A stretch of DNA of 17,090 nt from an uncultured Verrucomicrobia subdivision 3 bacterium (GCA_903861445.1 CAIOUK010000138.1:1-17090); one strand, 5' to 3'; shown: positions 1 to 7,061, counted from the first letter of the stretch. Program-made: numbers and translations. Notes: a model not told the origin generated them from the sequence alone.

Positions 1-217
1 CGAAATGCACCTTCCAACTGTCGCGGTCGTCCACATTGCCCATCGCCGCCGCCATGCCGCCTTCGGCCATGACCGTGTGTGCCTTGCCGAGGAGCGATTT
101 GCAAATCAAACCGACTTTGACGCCCGCCGCGCTCGCCTCGATGGCGGCGCGCAATCCCGCGCCGCCCGCGCCGATTACTAGGACGTCGTATTCGTGAGTT
201 TCGTAATTAGTAGCCAC
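1..217 (-). CDS. sdhA: Succinate dehydrogenase/fumarate reductase flavoprotein subunit, N-terminal part (cut by window edge)
   Basis: The first 72 residues of the FAD-carrying catalytic subunit of succinate dehydrogenase (complex II), which oxidises succinate to fumarate at the inner face of the cytoplasmic membrane. The minus strand reads VATNYETHEYDVLVIGAGGA and continues with the Rossmann dinucleotide-binding pattern GxGxxG, then an Ala-rich helix, a SLLGKAHT stretch and EGGMAAAMGN, which is the usual FAD-contacting start of SdhA/FrdA. The start is taken as GTG at 217, because no ATG lies in frame upstream and the family motif begins a few residues in. It follows sdhC by 21 nt, in the usual sdhC-sdhA order; sdhB is expected beyond the window. 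The stretch before the GTG is AT-rich and has no Shine-Dalgarno motif. Family assignment is secure; the exact start is less so. Confidence 0.93.
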   Translation of the reverse strand, partial: MATNYETHEYDVLVIGAGGAGLRAAIEASAAGVKVGLICKSLLGKAHTVMAEGGMAAAMGNVDDRDSWKVHF

Positions 218-238
218 AATAAAAATTTGGTTCGGAGT

Positions 239-1123
239 TTAGAATTTGAACAGCACGATATCCTTGAGGTGTCCCGTGGCGCAAAGACGGATGTAAACGT
301 CCGTCAAGCCGACGCCGAACAGACTGATCCACGCCCACATCATATGCTTCTGGTTGAGGCCGCTGACGCAATCAAACGTTTTGCTGCACAGCGGCGACTT
401 GGATTTGGTGTCAAGAAAACCGCCCGCCAGATGCCGGAATGAATGGCAGCCAAACGTGTAAAGCGCAAGGAACAGCGGATTCAAAATCATGATGACGGTG
501 CCAACGCCCATGCCGAAATGACTTACTTCATGCATCACTCCAGATGCATCAATAACTTTTTCCATGAACCACATCGCTTTCCACGCGTCATGGGACAACA
601 GCACAATGAACAACGCAGCGAGGTAAAAGAAATAGCGATGGACATTCTGGATGATGAGCGGGAAGTAGCGTTCGCCCAAAAAGGTTTTGCGCGGCTCGCC
701 CACGGCGCAGTTGATCGGGTCGGCCCAAAAAGCTTTATAGTAAGCACCGCGATAATAATAGCAGGTAAAACGGAAGCCGCCGGGAATCCACAAAATCAAA
801 AACGCGGGCGAGAACGGCAGCCAGTCGGGCAGCCAAGCCGGCTTGCCATGACCAATGGCGTGCGGCGAGACGCCCCAAAATTCCGGCGAATAGAACGGCG
901 AGAGATAGTTCGCACCGTTGCCACCATACCAGTAGCTGCAAACCATGTGGCCGGTTTTGGCGGTTTCAGTCAAATCGTGGATACCTTGAAAGGCTGCCCA
1001 CGTCGAGTAGATGATGAACGCGGAAAAACCAAGAAACACGGCGAGCGGCTGGAGCCACCACGCGTCCGGTCGCGTCGTTTCGCCAAAGCCGCGTTGCTTC
1101 GGCAAGGTATCAGCATAGGACAT
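239..1123 (-). CDS. sdhC: Succinate dehydrogenase cytochrome b membrane subunit
   Basis: 294-residue membrane anchor of succinate dehydrogenase. It passes electrons from SdhB to quinone. Five hydrophobic segments are visible, near residues 23-46, 103-124, 161-181, 204-226 and 259-281. That fits the single-subunit five-helix (type B, two-haem) form rather than separate SdhC and SdhD. Histidines placed like haem ligands are seen at 162 (QNVHRYFF), 178, 198, 202, 227 and 231. The reading frame can be extended to a TTG at 1162, but that codon lies in the -35 element of a good promoter and the ATG at 1123 sits just after the -10, so the ATG is preferred. sdhA follows 21 nt downstream. This longer SdhC type is seen in actinobacteria and Verrucomicrobia-like phyla; which residues bind haem is inferred. 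Confidence 0.88.
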   Translation of the reverse strand: MSYADTLPKQRGFGETTRPDAWWLQPLAVFLGFSAFIIYSTWAAFQGIHDLTETAKTGHMVCSYWYGGNGANYLSPFYSPEFWGVSPHAIGHGKPAWLPDWLPFSPAFLILWIPGGFRFTCYYYRGAYYKAFWADPINCAVGEPRKTFLGERYFPLIIQNVHRYFFYLAALFIVLLSHDAWKAMWFMEKVIDASGVMHEVSHFGMGVGTVIMILNPLFLALYTFGCHSFRHLAGGFLDTKSKSPLCSKTFDCVSGLNQKHMMWAWISLFGVGLTDVYIRLCATGHLKDIVLFKF

Positions 1124-1133
1124 AATGCTGGTT

Positions 1134-1162
1134 AATTTAGTTACTAACCCAACCAGCGTCAA
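1134..1162 (-). promoter_or_regulatory. Promoter of sdhCA, probably giving a nearly leaderless transcript
   Basis: Reading the minus strand, TTGACG (1162-1157) and TAAATT (1139-1134) are separated by 17 bp, a good fit to the housekeeping sigma consensus (5/6 and 4/6). The predicted transcription start falls only a few nucleotides before the ATG at 1123, so the 5' leader would be very short. It is the only good match in the sdhC-folC gap (1124-1223). Confidence 0.55.
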
Positions 1163-1223
1163 CGCAACGGGCCGGCGAATGAAAAGTATAAGTGCTGCTA
1201 CGAATATACTTGCCGCAAGCTAA

Positions 1224-2495
1224 TCACCTTTGTTCCGCCGGTTTCCAGTCATTCAGACTGCGTTCGTCGCCGTTTGCCGCCATAACTTCGAGTCGTTCCA
1301 GCGCCTCGCCAATGAGGTAGAGCGAGCCGGTGATAACAACAAAAAGCTCGTCTTTACAGGCGTTTAACGCGGCCGCCAAATTTGGCTTTGGCTGCACCGA
1401 AAGATTTGGCGCGACTTTTTGAAAGCCGGCGGCCAGATCTTCCGTCGTCGCGGTGCGCTGGCTGGCAACTGGCACGGTGAAAACTTTCGCCGCCTGCGGT
1501 GCCAAAACCCGGCAGATGTCCGGCCAATTTTTGTCCGCCAGCGCGCCAAAAATGAAAACCGGCCGACTGTCGGCAAAATTCTTTTCCAGCGCCGCGCGCA
1601 AGGTTTCCGCGCCGGCGACATTGTGCGCGCCATCCAGCAAGATTTTCTGGCCACCGACCACGATGAGCTGCAAACGCCCCGGCCAAATCACATTTTTCAG
1701 ACCGGCTTCAATTTGAATTTTTGAAACCGGAATCTGCTTTTGCAAAACCTCCACTGTCGTGACCGTGAGCGCAACGTTTTGCTTTTGGTGTTCGCCTAAA
1801 AGCCCGACTGAACCATGAATTCTGAATTCCAAACCATGAATTCTGGTGAGCGGCGCATTTTTTGCGCCCGCCACTTTTTCAATTACAGCCAACGGTTCCG
1901 CTTTGTTCTCGGCCGTGACAACCGCCGTGCCGGGCTTGATGATGCCGGCTTTTTCCGCCGCGATTTTTGCCAGCGTATCGCCAAGCCATTCCGTATGGTC
2001 GAAGTCAATATTGGTGATGACGCTGGCCAGCGGCGTGACGATGTTGGTGGCGTCAAGCCGTCCGCCAAGGCCGGTTTCCCAGATGACAAGATCACATTTT
2101 TGTTCGGCGAAATATTTCAGCGCCATCACGGTGACGACCTCGAACATCGTGGGATGATTGTCCTCAGGAAATTGTTTGAGCAGCGGCTGGATTTCAGTGA
2201 TAAGCCGCGTCACGTCGGTCTGCGAAATAAGTTGCCGATTGATTTGAATCCGCTCGCGAAACGAAACCAGATGCGGCGAGGTGAATAGCCCGACGCGCAA
2301 GCCCGACGCGCGATAGATGCTTTCCAGCATCGCGCACGTTGAACCTTTGCCGTTCGTGCCGGCGACATGGATGAAGCGGAGTTTTTTTTCGGGATGCCCC
2401 ACCAACGCGGTGAGTTTCTCCACCCGTTGCAAACCAAAATTTGCGCCGAATAGTTGCAGGCCGTAAAGAAACTGAATGGCTTCGGCGTAGGTCAT
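1224..2495 (-). CDS. folC: Bifunctional folylpolyglutamate synthase / dihydrofolate synthase
   Basis: 423-residue cytoplasmic Mur-ligase-type enzyme. It joins L-glutamate to dihydropteroate and/or adds further glutamates to tetrahydrofolate, using ATP. The P-loop GTNGKGST is at residues 46-53, followed by TSPHLVSFRERIQIN (72-86), ETGLGGRLDATNIV (140-153) and the DFDHTEWLG metal/ATP motif (164-172). The C-terminal half holds LLDGAHN and FGALADKNW, typical of the glutamate-ligase domain. Length is normal. It starts 15 nt after the pyrG stop, so the two are probably co-transcribed. The upstream GCAGGCG is at best a weak ribosome site. Odd: residues 218-231 are RIHGLEFRIHGSVG, a 7-residue tandem repeat encoded by a 21-nt-period DNA repeat, which looks like an in-frame repeat insertion in a surface loop. 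Confidence 0.95.
   Translation of the reverse strand: MTYAEAIQFLYGLQLFGANFGLQRVEKLTALVGHPEKKLRFIHVAGTNGKGSTCAMLESIYRASGLRVGLFTSPHLVSFRERIQINRQLISQTDVTRLITEIQPLLKQFPEDNHPTMFEVVTVMALKYFAEQKCDLVIWETGLGGRLDATNIVTPLASVITNIDFDHTEWLGDTLAKIAAEKAGIIKPGTAVVTAENKAEPLAVIEKVAGAKNAPLTRIHGLEFRIHGSVGLLGEHQKQNVALTVTTVEVLQKQIPVSKIQIEAGLKNVIWPGRLQLIVVGGQKILLDGAHNVAGAETLRAALEKNFADSRPVFIFGALADKNWPDICRVLAPQAAKVFTVPVASQRTATTEDLAAGFQKVAPNLSVQPKPNLAAALNACKDELFVVITGSLYLIGEALERLEVMAANGDERSLNDWKPAEQR
1811..1845. repeat. 21-nt-period direct repeat inside folC
   Basis: The 14-mer AACCATGAATTCTG occurs at 1811-1824 and again at 1832-1845, separated by the 7-mer AATTCCA. The 21-nt period equals seven codons and gives the protein repeat RIHGLEF/RIHG. 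The same 14+7+14 layout is found at 8987-9018 and 11765-11795 with different base sequence. Confidence 0.85.
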
Positions 2496-2510
2496 CGCCT
2501 GCGGATTCCG

Positions 2511-4133
2511 CTAAATTGAATACAGCGGCTTGTGGTGAATCTGCTCGTGCGCGGCGGCGATGAAGCCCTTGAACAGCGGATGCGGCTGATGCGGCTTGCT
2601 CAAAAATTCCGGATGAAACTGGCTGGCGACGAAAAATGGGTGATCCTTCAATTCGATGACCTCGACAAGCTTGCCATCCGGCGAGGTGCCGCTAAAAATA
2701 AAACCAGCCTTCTCGAATTTTTCGCGGTAAGCATTATTGAATTCGTAGCGGTGGCGGTGGCGTTCGTGGATAACGAACGAACCATAAAGCTGTCCCGCCT
2801 TCGAACCGACGGCCAACTGGCATGGCATCGCGCCGAGCCGCATTGTGCCACCCTTTTTCGTCACTTTTTTCTGTGCGTCCAACAGCGCGATGACCGGATG
2901 CGGCGTGTCGGCATTGAATTCCGTCGAGTGTGCCTTTTCCAATTTCAAAACATTGCGGGCAAATTCAATGGTGGCAATCTGCATTCCCAAACAGAGCCCG
3001 AGATACGGCAGCTTGTTTTCGCGCGCGTATTTCGCCGCAAGGATTTTCCCCTCGATACCGCGCTCGCCGAAGCCGCCCGGCACGCAGACGCCGCCGAGGC
3101 CCTTCAACATTTTTTCCGCGCCAAATTTTTCAATTTCTTCCGCGTCAATCTGCACCAGTTCTACGCCGCAGTCGTTGCCAATACCGCCGTGGATGAGCGC
3201 CTCATAAACCGATTTGTAGGCGTCCTGTAGGCCGATGTATTTGCCGACGACGCCGACGCGCACGCGGTGTTGCGGCGCGATAAGCTTGCGGATGATTTCC
3301 TGCCAATGCGCCATGTTCGGCGCGGGCGTGGTAAGATGCAAAATGCGGCAGACCAAATCATCCAGTCGCTCACGCTGCAGCATCAGCGGCATCTCGTAAA
3401 TACTGTGGTCAACATCCTTCGCCTCGATGACGGCTTCGAGCGGGACGTTGCAGAACATGGAAATTTTCTGGCGTAATTCCTTGTCCAGCGGCTTTTCGCA
3501 ACGGCACGCAATGATGTTCGGCGTGATGCCGATTTCGCGCAGCTTGGCGACAGATTGTTGCGTGGGCTTGGTCTTGAGTTCGCCTGCCGCCTTGATGAAC
3601 GGAACGTAGGTGACGTGGATGAAACAGGTGTTGCCAATGCCGGCTTCCAGCGCGAATTCACGAATCGCCTCGACGAACGGCAAGCCCTCGATGTCGCCAG
3701 TCGTGCCGCCGATTTCGGTGATGATGACATCCGCCTTGCTCGTCTCGGCGAGCAGTTCGATGCGGCGTTTGATTTCGTCAGTGACATGCGGAATGACCTG
3801 CACGGTCTTGCCGAGATAAACGCCTTCGCGTTCGTTGTTCAGCACCTTTTGATACACCTGGCCGCTCGTCAGATTATTCATCCGCGTCAGCTTCGTGCTG
3901 GTGAAACGCTCGTAATGACCGAGATCCAAATCCGTCTCCGCGCCGTCATCGAGCACATAAACCTCGCCGTGCTGATATGGCGACATTGTGCCGGGATCCA
4001 CATTGAGATACGGATCAAATTTTTGCAGCGCGACCTTGAGGCCGCGATTTTCGAGCAACGTGCCAAGCGCGGCGGCGGTCAAACCTTTGCCGAGCGAACT
4101 CACCACGCCACCGGTTACGAATATGAATTTCAT
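2511..4133 (-). CDS. pyrG: CTP synthase (glutamine-hydrolysing)
   Basis: 540-residue cytoplasmic enzyme that converts UTP to CTP using ATP and the amide of glutamine, the last step of pyrimidine nucleotide synthesis. The N-terminal amidoligase domain begins MKFIFVTGGVVSSLGKGLTA, the classic signature, and includes PYLNVDPGTMSPYQHGEVYV with EIGGTTGDIE further on. The C-terminal class I glutamine amidotransferase domain has the nucleophile Cys381 in LGLCLGMQ and the His/Glu pair in FHPEFLSKP. Length matches the family (about 535-550). The ATG at 4133 begins the conserved N-terminus, so the start is firm. A TATAAC box (4143-4138, minus strand) lies four nucleotides before the ATG and could give a leaderless mRNA. 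folC follows directly. It is divergent from hisH across 240 bp. Confidence 0.98.
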   Translation of the reverse strand: MKFIFVTGGVVSSLGKGLTAAALGTLLENRGLKVALQKFDPYLNVDPGTMSPYQHGEVYVLDDGAETDLDLGHYERFTSTKLTRMNNLTSGQVYQKVLNNEREGVYLGKTVQVIPHVTDEIKRRIELLAETSKADVIITEIGGTTGDIEGLPFVEAIREFALEAGIGNTCFIHVTYVPFIKAAGELKTKPTQQSVAKLREIGITPNIIACRCEKPLDKELRQKISMFCNVPLEAVIEAKDVDHSIYEMPLMLQRERLDDLVCRILHLTTPAPNMAHWQEIIRKLIAPQHRVRVGVVGKYIGLQDAYKSVYEALIHGGIGNDCGVELVQIDAEEIEKFGAEKMLKGLGGVCVPGGFGERGIEGKILAAKYARENKLPYLGLCLGMQIATIEFARNVLKLEKAHSTEFNADTPHPVIALLDAQKKVTKKGGTMRLGAMPCQLAVGSKAGQLYGSFVIHERHRHRYEFNNAYREKFEKAGFIFSGTSPDGKLVEVIELKDHPFFVASQFHPEFLSKPHQPHPLFKGFIAAAHEQIHHKPLYSI

Positions 4134-4332
4134 TTCAGTTATATTTTCAACCGAGAATCCTGCGACTGTTCAATCCGGGATTTTTTCAGTATTCAGGCAG
4201 TTTTTCCAGCCTTAAAAATTACGATGGTTTTTGTTCACTCCTTTCGATTGCCAATTGTTCAAAACACTTCAACCCAAAATTGACTCGAATGTCGGCTTTA
4301 CTCTCGTTATCGTAATTCCCATGGTTGACGCA

Positions 4333-4362
4333 AATCACAGGAACATTTGCGCCACTGTGATT
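4333..4362. promoter_or_regulatory. Inverted repeat at the hisH start (operator or 5' hairpin)
   Basis: AATCACAG (4333-4340) and CTGTGATT (4355-4362) are perfect 8-bp inverted arms around a 14-nt centre, ending 11 nt before the hisH GTG. The right arm runs into TAAAAT (4362-4367), a 5/6 match to a -10 box located so that transcription would begin at or next to the start codon. If so the repeat is promoter DNA and more likely an operator; if transcription starts upstream it is an RNA hairpin next to the start. No -35 at proper spacing from TAAAAT was found. The rest of the 4134-4373 gap shows nothing else I can name. Confidence 0.45.
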
Positions 4363-4373
4363 AAAATAATTTT

Positions 4374-4991
4374 GTGATCGCCCTGCTTGATTACGGCTCC
4401 GGCAACCTGCGCAGCGTCCACAAATCGCTGCTCAAGGTTGGCGCGGACGTGCGCCTCGTGCAACGCCCCAGCGAAATCGCCGATGCGCGCGGTCTCGTGC
4501 TGCCCGGCGTCGGCGCGTTCGACGACTGCATCAACGCGCTACGCAAACAGGAACTACTCGACGCGGCGAAAAATTTTATCAAGACCGGCAAACCGTTTCT
4601 CGGCATCTGCGTTGGCTATCAGGCGCTTTTTGAAAAGAGCGAAGAATTCAATTCCTGCGCTACCGGCCTCGGTCTCTTCAAAGGCAAAGTTGTCCGCTTC
4701 ACCGAAAAACCCGGCCACAAAATCCCCCAACTCGGCTGGAACCAGCTTGAAATTGTGAAGCGGGATTGCCCGCTCTATCGCGGCATTGCGAACGGCAGCT
4801 ACGTTTATTTCGTGCACAGCTTTTATCCGCAGCCGGTGGATGCGAGCATTGTCGCCACCCGCACGGATTACGGCGATAACTTCGCCTCGTCCGTCTGGCG
4901 CGACAACGTCTTCGCCACGCAGTTTCACCCGGAAAAAAGCCAGAAAATCGGCCTGCAACTGCTGAAAAACTTCGTAGATTTGACGAAGTGA
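4374..4991 (+). CDS. hisH: Imidazole glycerol phosphate synthase, glutamine amidotransferase subunit
   Basis: 205-residue class I glutaminase that supplies ammonia to HisF, which makes imidazole glycerol phosphate and AICAR in histidine synthesis. It begins IALLDYGSGNLRSV, the HisH hallmark, has the oxyanion region LVLPGVGAFDDC, the nucleophile Cys79 in LGICVGYQALF, and the His185/Glu187 pair in FATQFHPEKSQK. Length is normal for the family. The start is GTG at 4374: the conserved motif begins at the second codon. AT-rich AAAATAATTTT stands directly before the GTG and there is no Shine-Dalgarno motif. No other his genes are in the window, so it stands apart from hisF and hisA. The downstream gene group is separately controlled by a SAM riboswitch. 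Confidence 0.96.
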   Translation: MIALLDYGSGNLRSVHKSLLKVGADVRLVQRPSEIADARGLVLPGVGAFDDCINALRKQELLDAAKNFIKTGKPFLGICVGYQALFEKSEEFNSCATGLGLFKGKVVRFTEKPGHKIPQLGWNQLEIVKRDCPLYRGIANGSYVYFVHSFYPQPVDASIVATRTDYGDNFASSVWRDNVFATQFHPEKSQKIGLQLLKNFVDLTK

Positions 4992-5015
4992 GCCGCGTCC
5001 GGTGCCAAATATTTT

Positions 5016-5044
5016 TTGACAGCTCTGCCAAATTGAATCATTCT
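5016..5044 (+). promoter_or_regulatory. Probable promoter of the SAM-riboswitch operon
   Basis: A perfect -35 hexamer TTGACA (5016-5021) follows a T-rich run. With 17-bp spacing the -10 would be CATTCT (5039-5044), a poor match; TTCTAT (5041-5046) with 19-bp spacing is an alternative. Either places the start of transcription about 20 nt before the riboswitch P1 helix, as expected. The assignment rests on the strong -35 and the position. Confidence 0.45.
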
Positions 5045-5068
5045 ATCCGCATCCGTTGATTGGACGGA

Positions 5069-5182
5069 CTCATAAAGAGTGGTCGAGGGACTGGCCCGCT
5101 GACACGACGGCAACCGATTGGATTTAGTTCCGATGACAGGTGCCAATTCCAGCTCAAGCATCATTAGCTTGGGGAAAATGAG
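5069..5182 (+). promoter_or_regulatory. SAM-I (S-box) riboswitch aptamer
   Basis: The run holds the conserved S-box blocks in order: AAGAGTGGTCGAGGGACTGG (5074-5093), GGCAACC (5109-5115) and AGGTGCCAATTCCAG (5138-5152). The closing helix P1 is CTCAT (5069-5073) with ATGAG (5178-5182). SAM-I riboswitches bind S-adenosylmethionine and normally turn off methionine and sulfur genes when SAM is plentiful. The segment between blocks (GCTGACACGAC) departs somewhat from the usual TGAAACC core but keeps GGCAACC. It stands 145 nt before the threonine-synthase-like gene and implies that this operon serves methionine/SAM supply. Confidence 0.92.
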
Positions 5183-5233
5183 ACGAGCACAACCGTTTTG
5201 TCGCCCCGTCTCCTTGTGAGCCGGGGCTTTTTT
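5180..5233 (+). terminator. Riboswitch expression platform: intrinsic terminator with competing antiterminator
   Basis: The terminator stem is GCCCCG (5203-5208) with CGGGGC (5222-5227), followed by six T (5228-5233). The competing helix pairs GAGACG (5180-5185) with CGTCTC (5207-5212). It uses the 3' strand of P1 (5178-5182) and the base of the terminator's left arm, so the two states exclude each other. With SAM bound, P1 forms, the antiterminator is lost and transcription stops: the normal OFF-switch logic. Confidence 0.85.
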
Positions 5234-5249
5234 GTTGCCCAAATCAAAC

Positions 5250-5315
5250 GGTAGGGCCGAGCTGCTGCTCGGCCTTCGTGGACAAGTTTGGGCGGCGCAG
5301 CAACGCCGCCCTACC
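5250..5315. repeat. REP-like palindromic element with two hairpins
   Basis: Outer inverted arms GGTAGGG (5250-5256) and CCCTACC (5309-5315) enclose two strong hairpins. Hairpin 1 is GGCCGAGC / GCTCGGCC (5255-5262 with 5267-5274, loop TGCT). Hairpin 2 is GGGCGGCG / CGCCGCCC (5290-5297 with 5304-5311, loop CAGCAA). This is the architecture of a dispersed REP/BIME or small MITE-type element. It lies between the riboswitch terminator and the first gene, so it is part of the mRNA leader when the switch is ON. Its end AGGGCCGAG recurs at 13499-13507 in another palindromic element. Confidence 0.8.
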
Positions 5316-5327
5316 AGAAAATATTTT

Positions 5328-6587
5328 ATGAGTGAAAAGCATCAAGGTTACATGAAGGCGCTCAAGTGCCGCGAGTGCGGCCGCGAATATCCGCTCGAAG
5401 CCACGCACGTCTGCGAATTCGACTTCGGCCCGCTCGAAGTCGCCTACGATTACGACCGCATCAAAAAATCTTTGACGCGCGAAATCATCGCGTCGCGCCC
5501 GAAAACCATGTGGCGTTACCGCGAGTTGCTGCCCATCGCGGGCGAACCGACCGTCGGACCGCTCGTTGGTTTCACGCCGCTCGTCAAGGCTGACCGCCTC
5601 GCCAAAGCACTCGGCATCCGCGAACTTTACGTCAAGAACGACGCCGTCAATTATCCGACGCTCTCGTTCAAAGACCGCGTTGTCAGCGTTGCCTTGAGCC
5701 GTGCGAAGGAACTCGGTTTCAAAACCGTCGCTTGCGCCTCGACCGGCAACCTCGCCAATTCCGTTGCCGCCAATGCCGCCAGCGCCGGTTTAAAATCCTA
5801 CGTCTTCATACCGTCCGATTTGGAACAGGGGAAAATTCTAAACTCGCTTATCTACGGCTCCAACGTCATCGCCATCAAAGGCCATTACGACGAAGTGAAC
5901 CGCCTGTGCGCCGAGATCGCCGGCAAATTCGGTTGGGCGTTTGTGAACGTCAATATGCGCCCCTACTACGCCGAAGGTTCCAAGAGCATGGCGTATGAAA
6001 TCGCCGAACAACTCGGCTGGCGCGCGCCCGACCACACCATCGCGCCGATGGCGTCTGGCTCGCTCCTTACGAAAATTCACAAAGGCTATCAGGAACTCGT
6101 GAAGGTCGGACTCATCGCCGACACGCAGCCGAAAGTCTATGGTGCACAAGCCACCGGCTGTTCGCCGATTTCCACCGCGCAAAAGGCCGGACTCGATTTC
6201 TTCAAACCGGTGAAGCCTGACACCATTGCGAAATCGCTCGCCATCGGCACGCCCGCCGACGGTTTCTATGCGCTCAAAGTCATGCGCGAAACCAACGCCG
6301 CGGCCGACGACGTGACCGACGACGAAATCCGCGACGCGATCAAGCTGCTCGCCGAGACGGAAGGCATTTTTGCCGAGACCGCCGGCGGCGTGACCGTGGG
6401 CGTGGCCAAGAAACTCATTGCGTCCGGCAAGATTCCGAAGGATTCGAGTGCCGTCATTTGCGTCACTGGCAACGGCCTCAAAACCCTGGATGCTGTGGAC
6501 GGTTACTGCGGCAAACCGCGTGAAATCAAGCCAAGCCTGCGCGAGTTCGAGGCGTTACTGGCGCATGAAGAAAAAGTGAATGCGTAA
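5328..6587 (+). CDS. Threonine-synthase-family PLP enzyme, under SAM-riboswitch control
   Basis: 419-residue fold-type II PLP enzyme. Threonine synthase turns O-phosphohomoserine into threonine. The Schiff-base lysine is Lys115 in PTLSFKDRVVS. The phosphate/PLP loop is CASTGNLANS, and RPYYAEGSKS and PMASGSLLTKIHKG are also family blocks. An N-terminal zinc-ribbon-like start has Cys14, Cys17 and Cys29 (CRECG...VCEFDFGPLEV); the usual fourth Cys appears to be lost. The ATG at 5328 is chosen because further extension would run back through the REP-like element and terminator; ATG 5352 is an alternative. The riboswitch context and the neighbouring CysO-like carrier suggest it may instead, or also, make homocysteine from O-phosphohomoserine. 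That function is inferred, so no gene symbol is given; thrC would be the default name. Confidence 0.9.
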   Translation: MSEKHQGYMKALKCRECGREYPLEATHVCEFDFGPLEVAYDYDRIKKSLTREIIASRPKTMWRYRELLPIAGEPTVGPLVGFTPLVKADRLAKALGIRELYVKNDAVNYPTLSFKDRVVSVALSRAKELGFKTVACASTGNLANSVAANAASAGLKSYVFIPSDLEQGKILNSLIYGSNVIAIKGHYDEVNRLCAEIAGKFGWAFVNVNMRPYYAEGSKSMAYEIAEQLGWRAPDHTIAPMASGSLLTKIHKGYQELVKVGLIADTQPKVYGAQATGCSPISTAQKAGLDFFKPVKPDTIAKSLAIGTPADGFYALKVMRETNAAADDVTDDEIRDAIKLLAETEGIFAETAGGVTVGVAKKLIASGKIPKDSSAVICVTGNGLKTLDAVDGYCGKPREIKPSLREFEALLAHEEKVNA

Positions 6588-7058
6588 ATGATTCACCCGC
6601 CCGCCAGCATGGTTTCAGAATTGTCCGCTTGGAATAATGGGCGCGGCGTCAGCCTAGAAACATGGACTGAATGCATTGGCAATTTCAAATTAGCGGTTGG
6701 TTACGCAACCATTTTTTGGCCCAAGTTTGTTTTGTTTGAAGATTATATTTTCAGAGAAAACTTCTCTGTGGATTCGCTGCGGGGATTTGAGAAACAAAAT
6801 AACGGAAACAAACAATGCACCGAATGGGTCATCAACCATCTGCACTTGGATGGAATTCATCACCACGGTTGTGAAGACATCTCTGAAGACAAACTCATCT
6901 TCCTTGGCAAGACGCTAAAAGAAGTTTGGGAAGCAAAATTACTATGGCAGTTTCCAGACAGGCCTTGCACTGTTGAATTTTATCAACCGGAAGACAAAAA
7001 GAATTTAGTCGAATACCAGATAAGTTTCTGGCAAAAGAAACACGAGACACCAAAATAA
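6588..7058 (+). CDS. Hypothetical protein inserted in the SAM-riboswitch operon
   Basis: 156-residue soluble-looking protein whose function I do not recognise. It has no signal peptide or membrane segment. It is rich in aromatic residues, with His-rich HLDGIHHHGC in the middle and DRPCTVEFYQPEDKKN near the C-terminus. The ATG follows the stop of the upstream gene without a spacer (TAAATG), and its own stop is 3 nt before the carrier gene, so it is translated inside the operon. Codon use is clearly more AT-rich than in the flanking genes (many AAA, AAT, TTT and GAA codons), which suggests a later arrival. An ATG at 6609 is a possible alternative start. It has the look of a small cargo or immunity-type protein, but this is only an impression. 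Confidence 0.75.
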   Translation: MIHPPASMVSELSAWNNGRGVSLETWTECIGNFKLAVGYATIFWPKFVLFEDYIFRENFSVDSLRGFEKQNNGNKQCTEWVINHLHLDGIHHHGCEDISEDKLIFLGKTLKEVWEAKLLWQFPDRPCTVEFYQPEDKKNLVEYQISFWQKKHETPK

Positions 7059-7061
7059 TTT

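Noticed and set aside
1124..1162. TTG start for sdhC, 13 codons further upstream
   Set aside because: That codon lies in the -35 hexamer of the probable promoter and the extra residues match no known SdhC start.
4333..4362. CRP binding site upstream of hisH
   Set aside because: The half-sites face the wrong way (TCACA first, TGTGA second) and are 14 nt apart instead of 6; kept only as an unnamed inverted repeat.
5232..5327. N-terminal extension of the threonine-synthase-like gene
   Set aside because: The extension would start in the terminator T run and translate the REP-like palindrome. The ATG at 5328 follows an AT-rich start signal and opens directly onto the family N-terminus.
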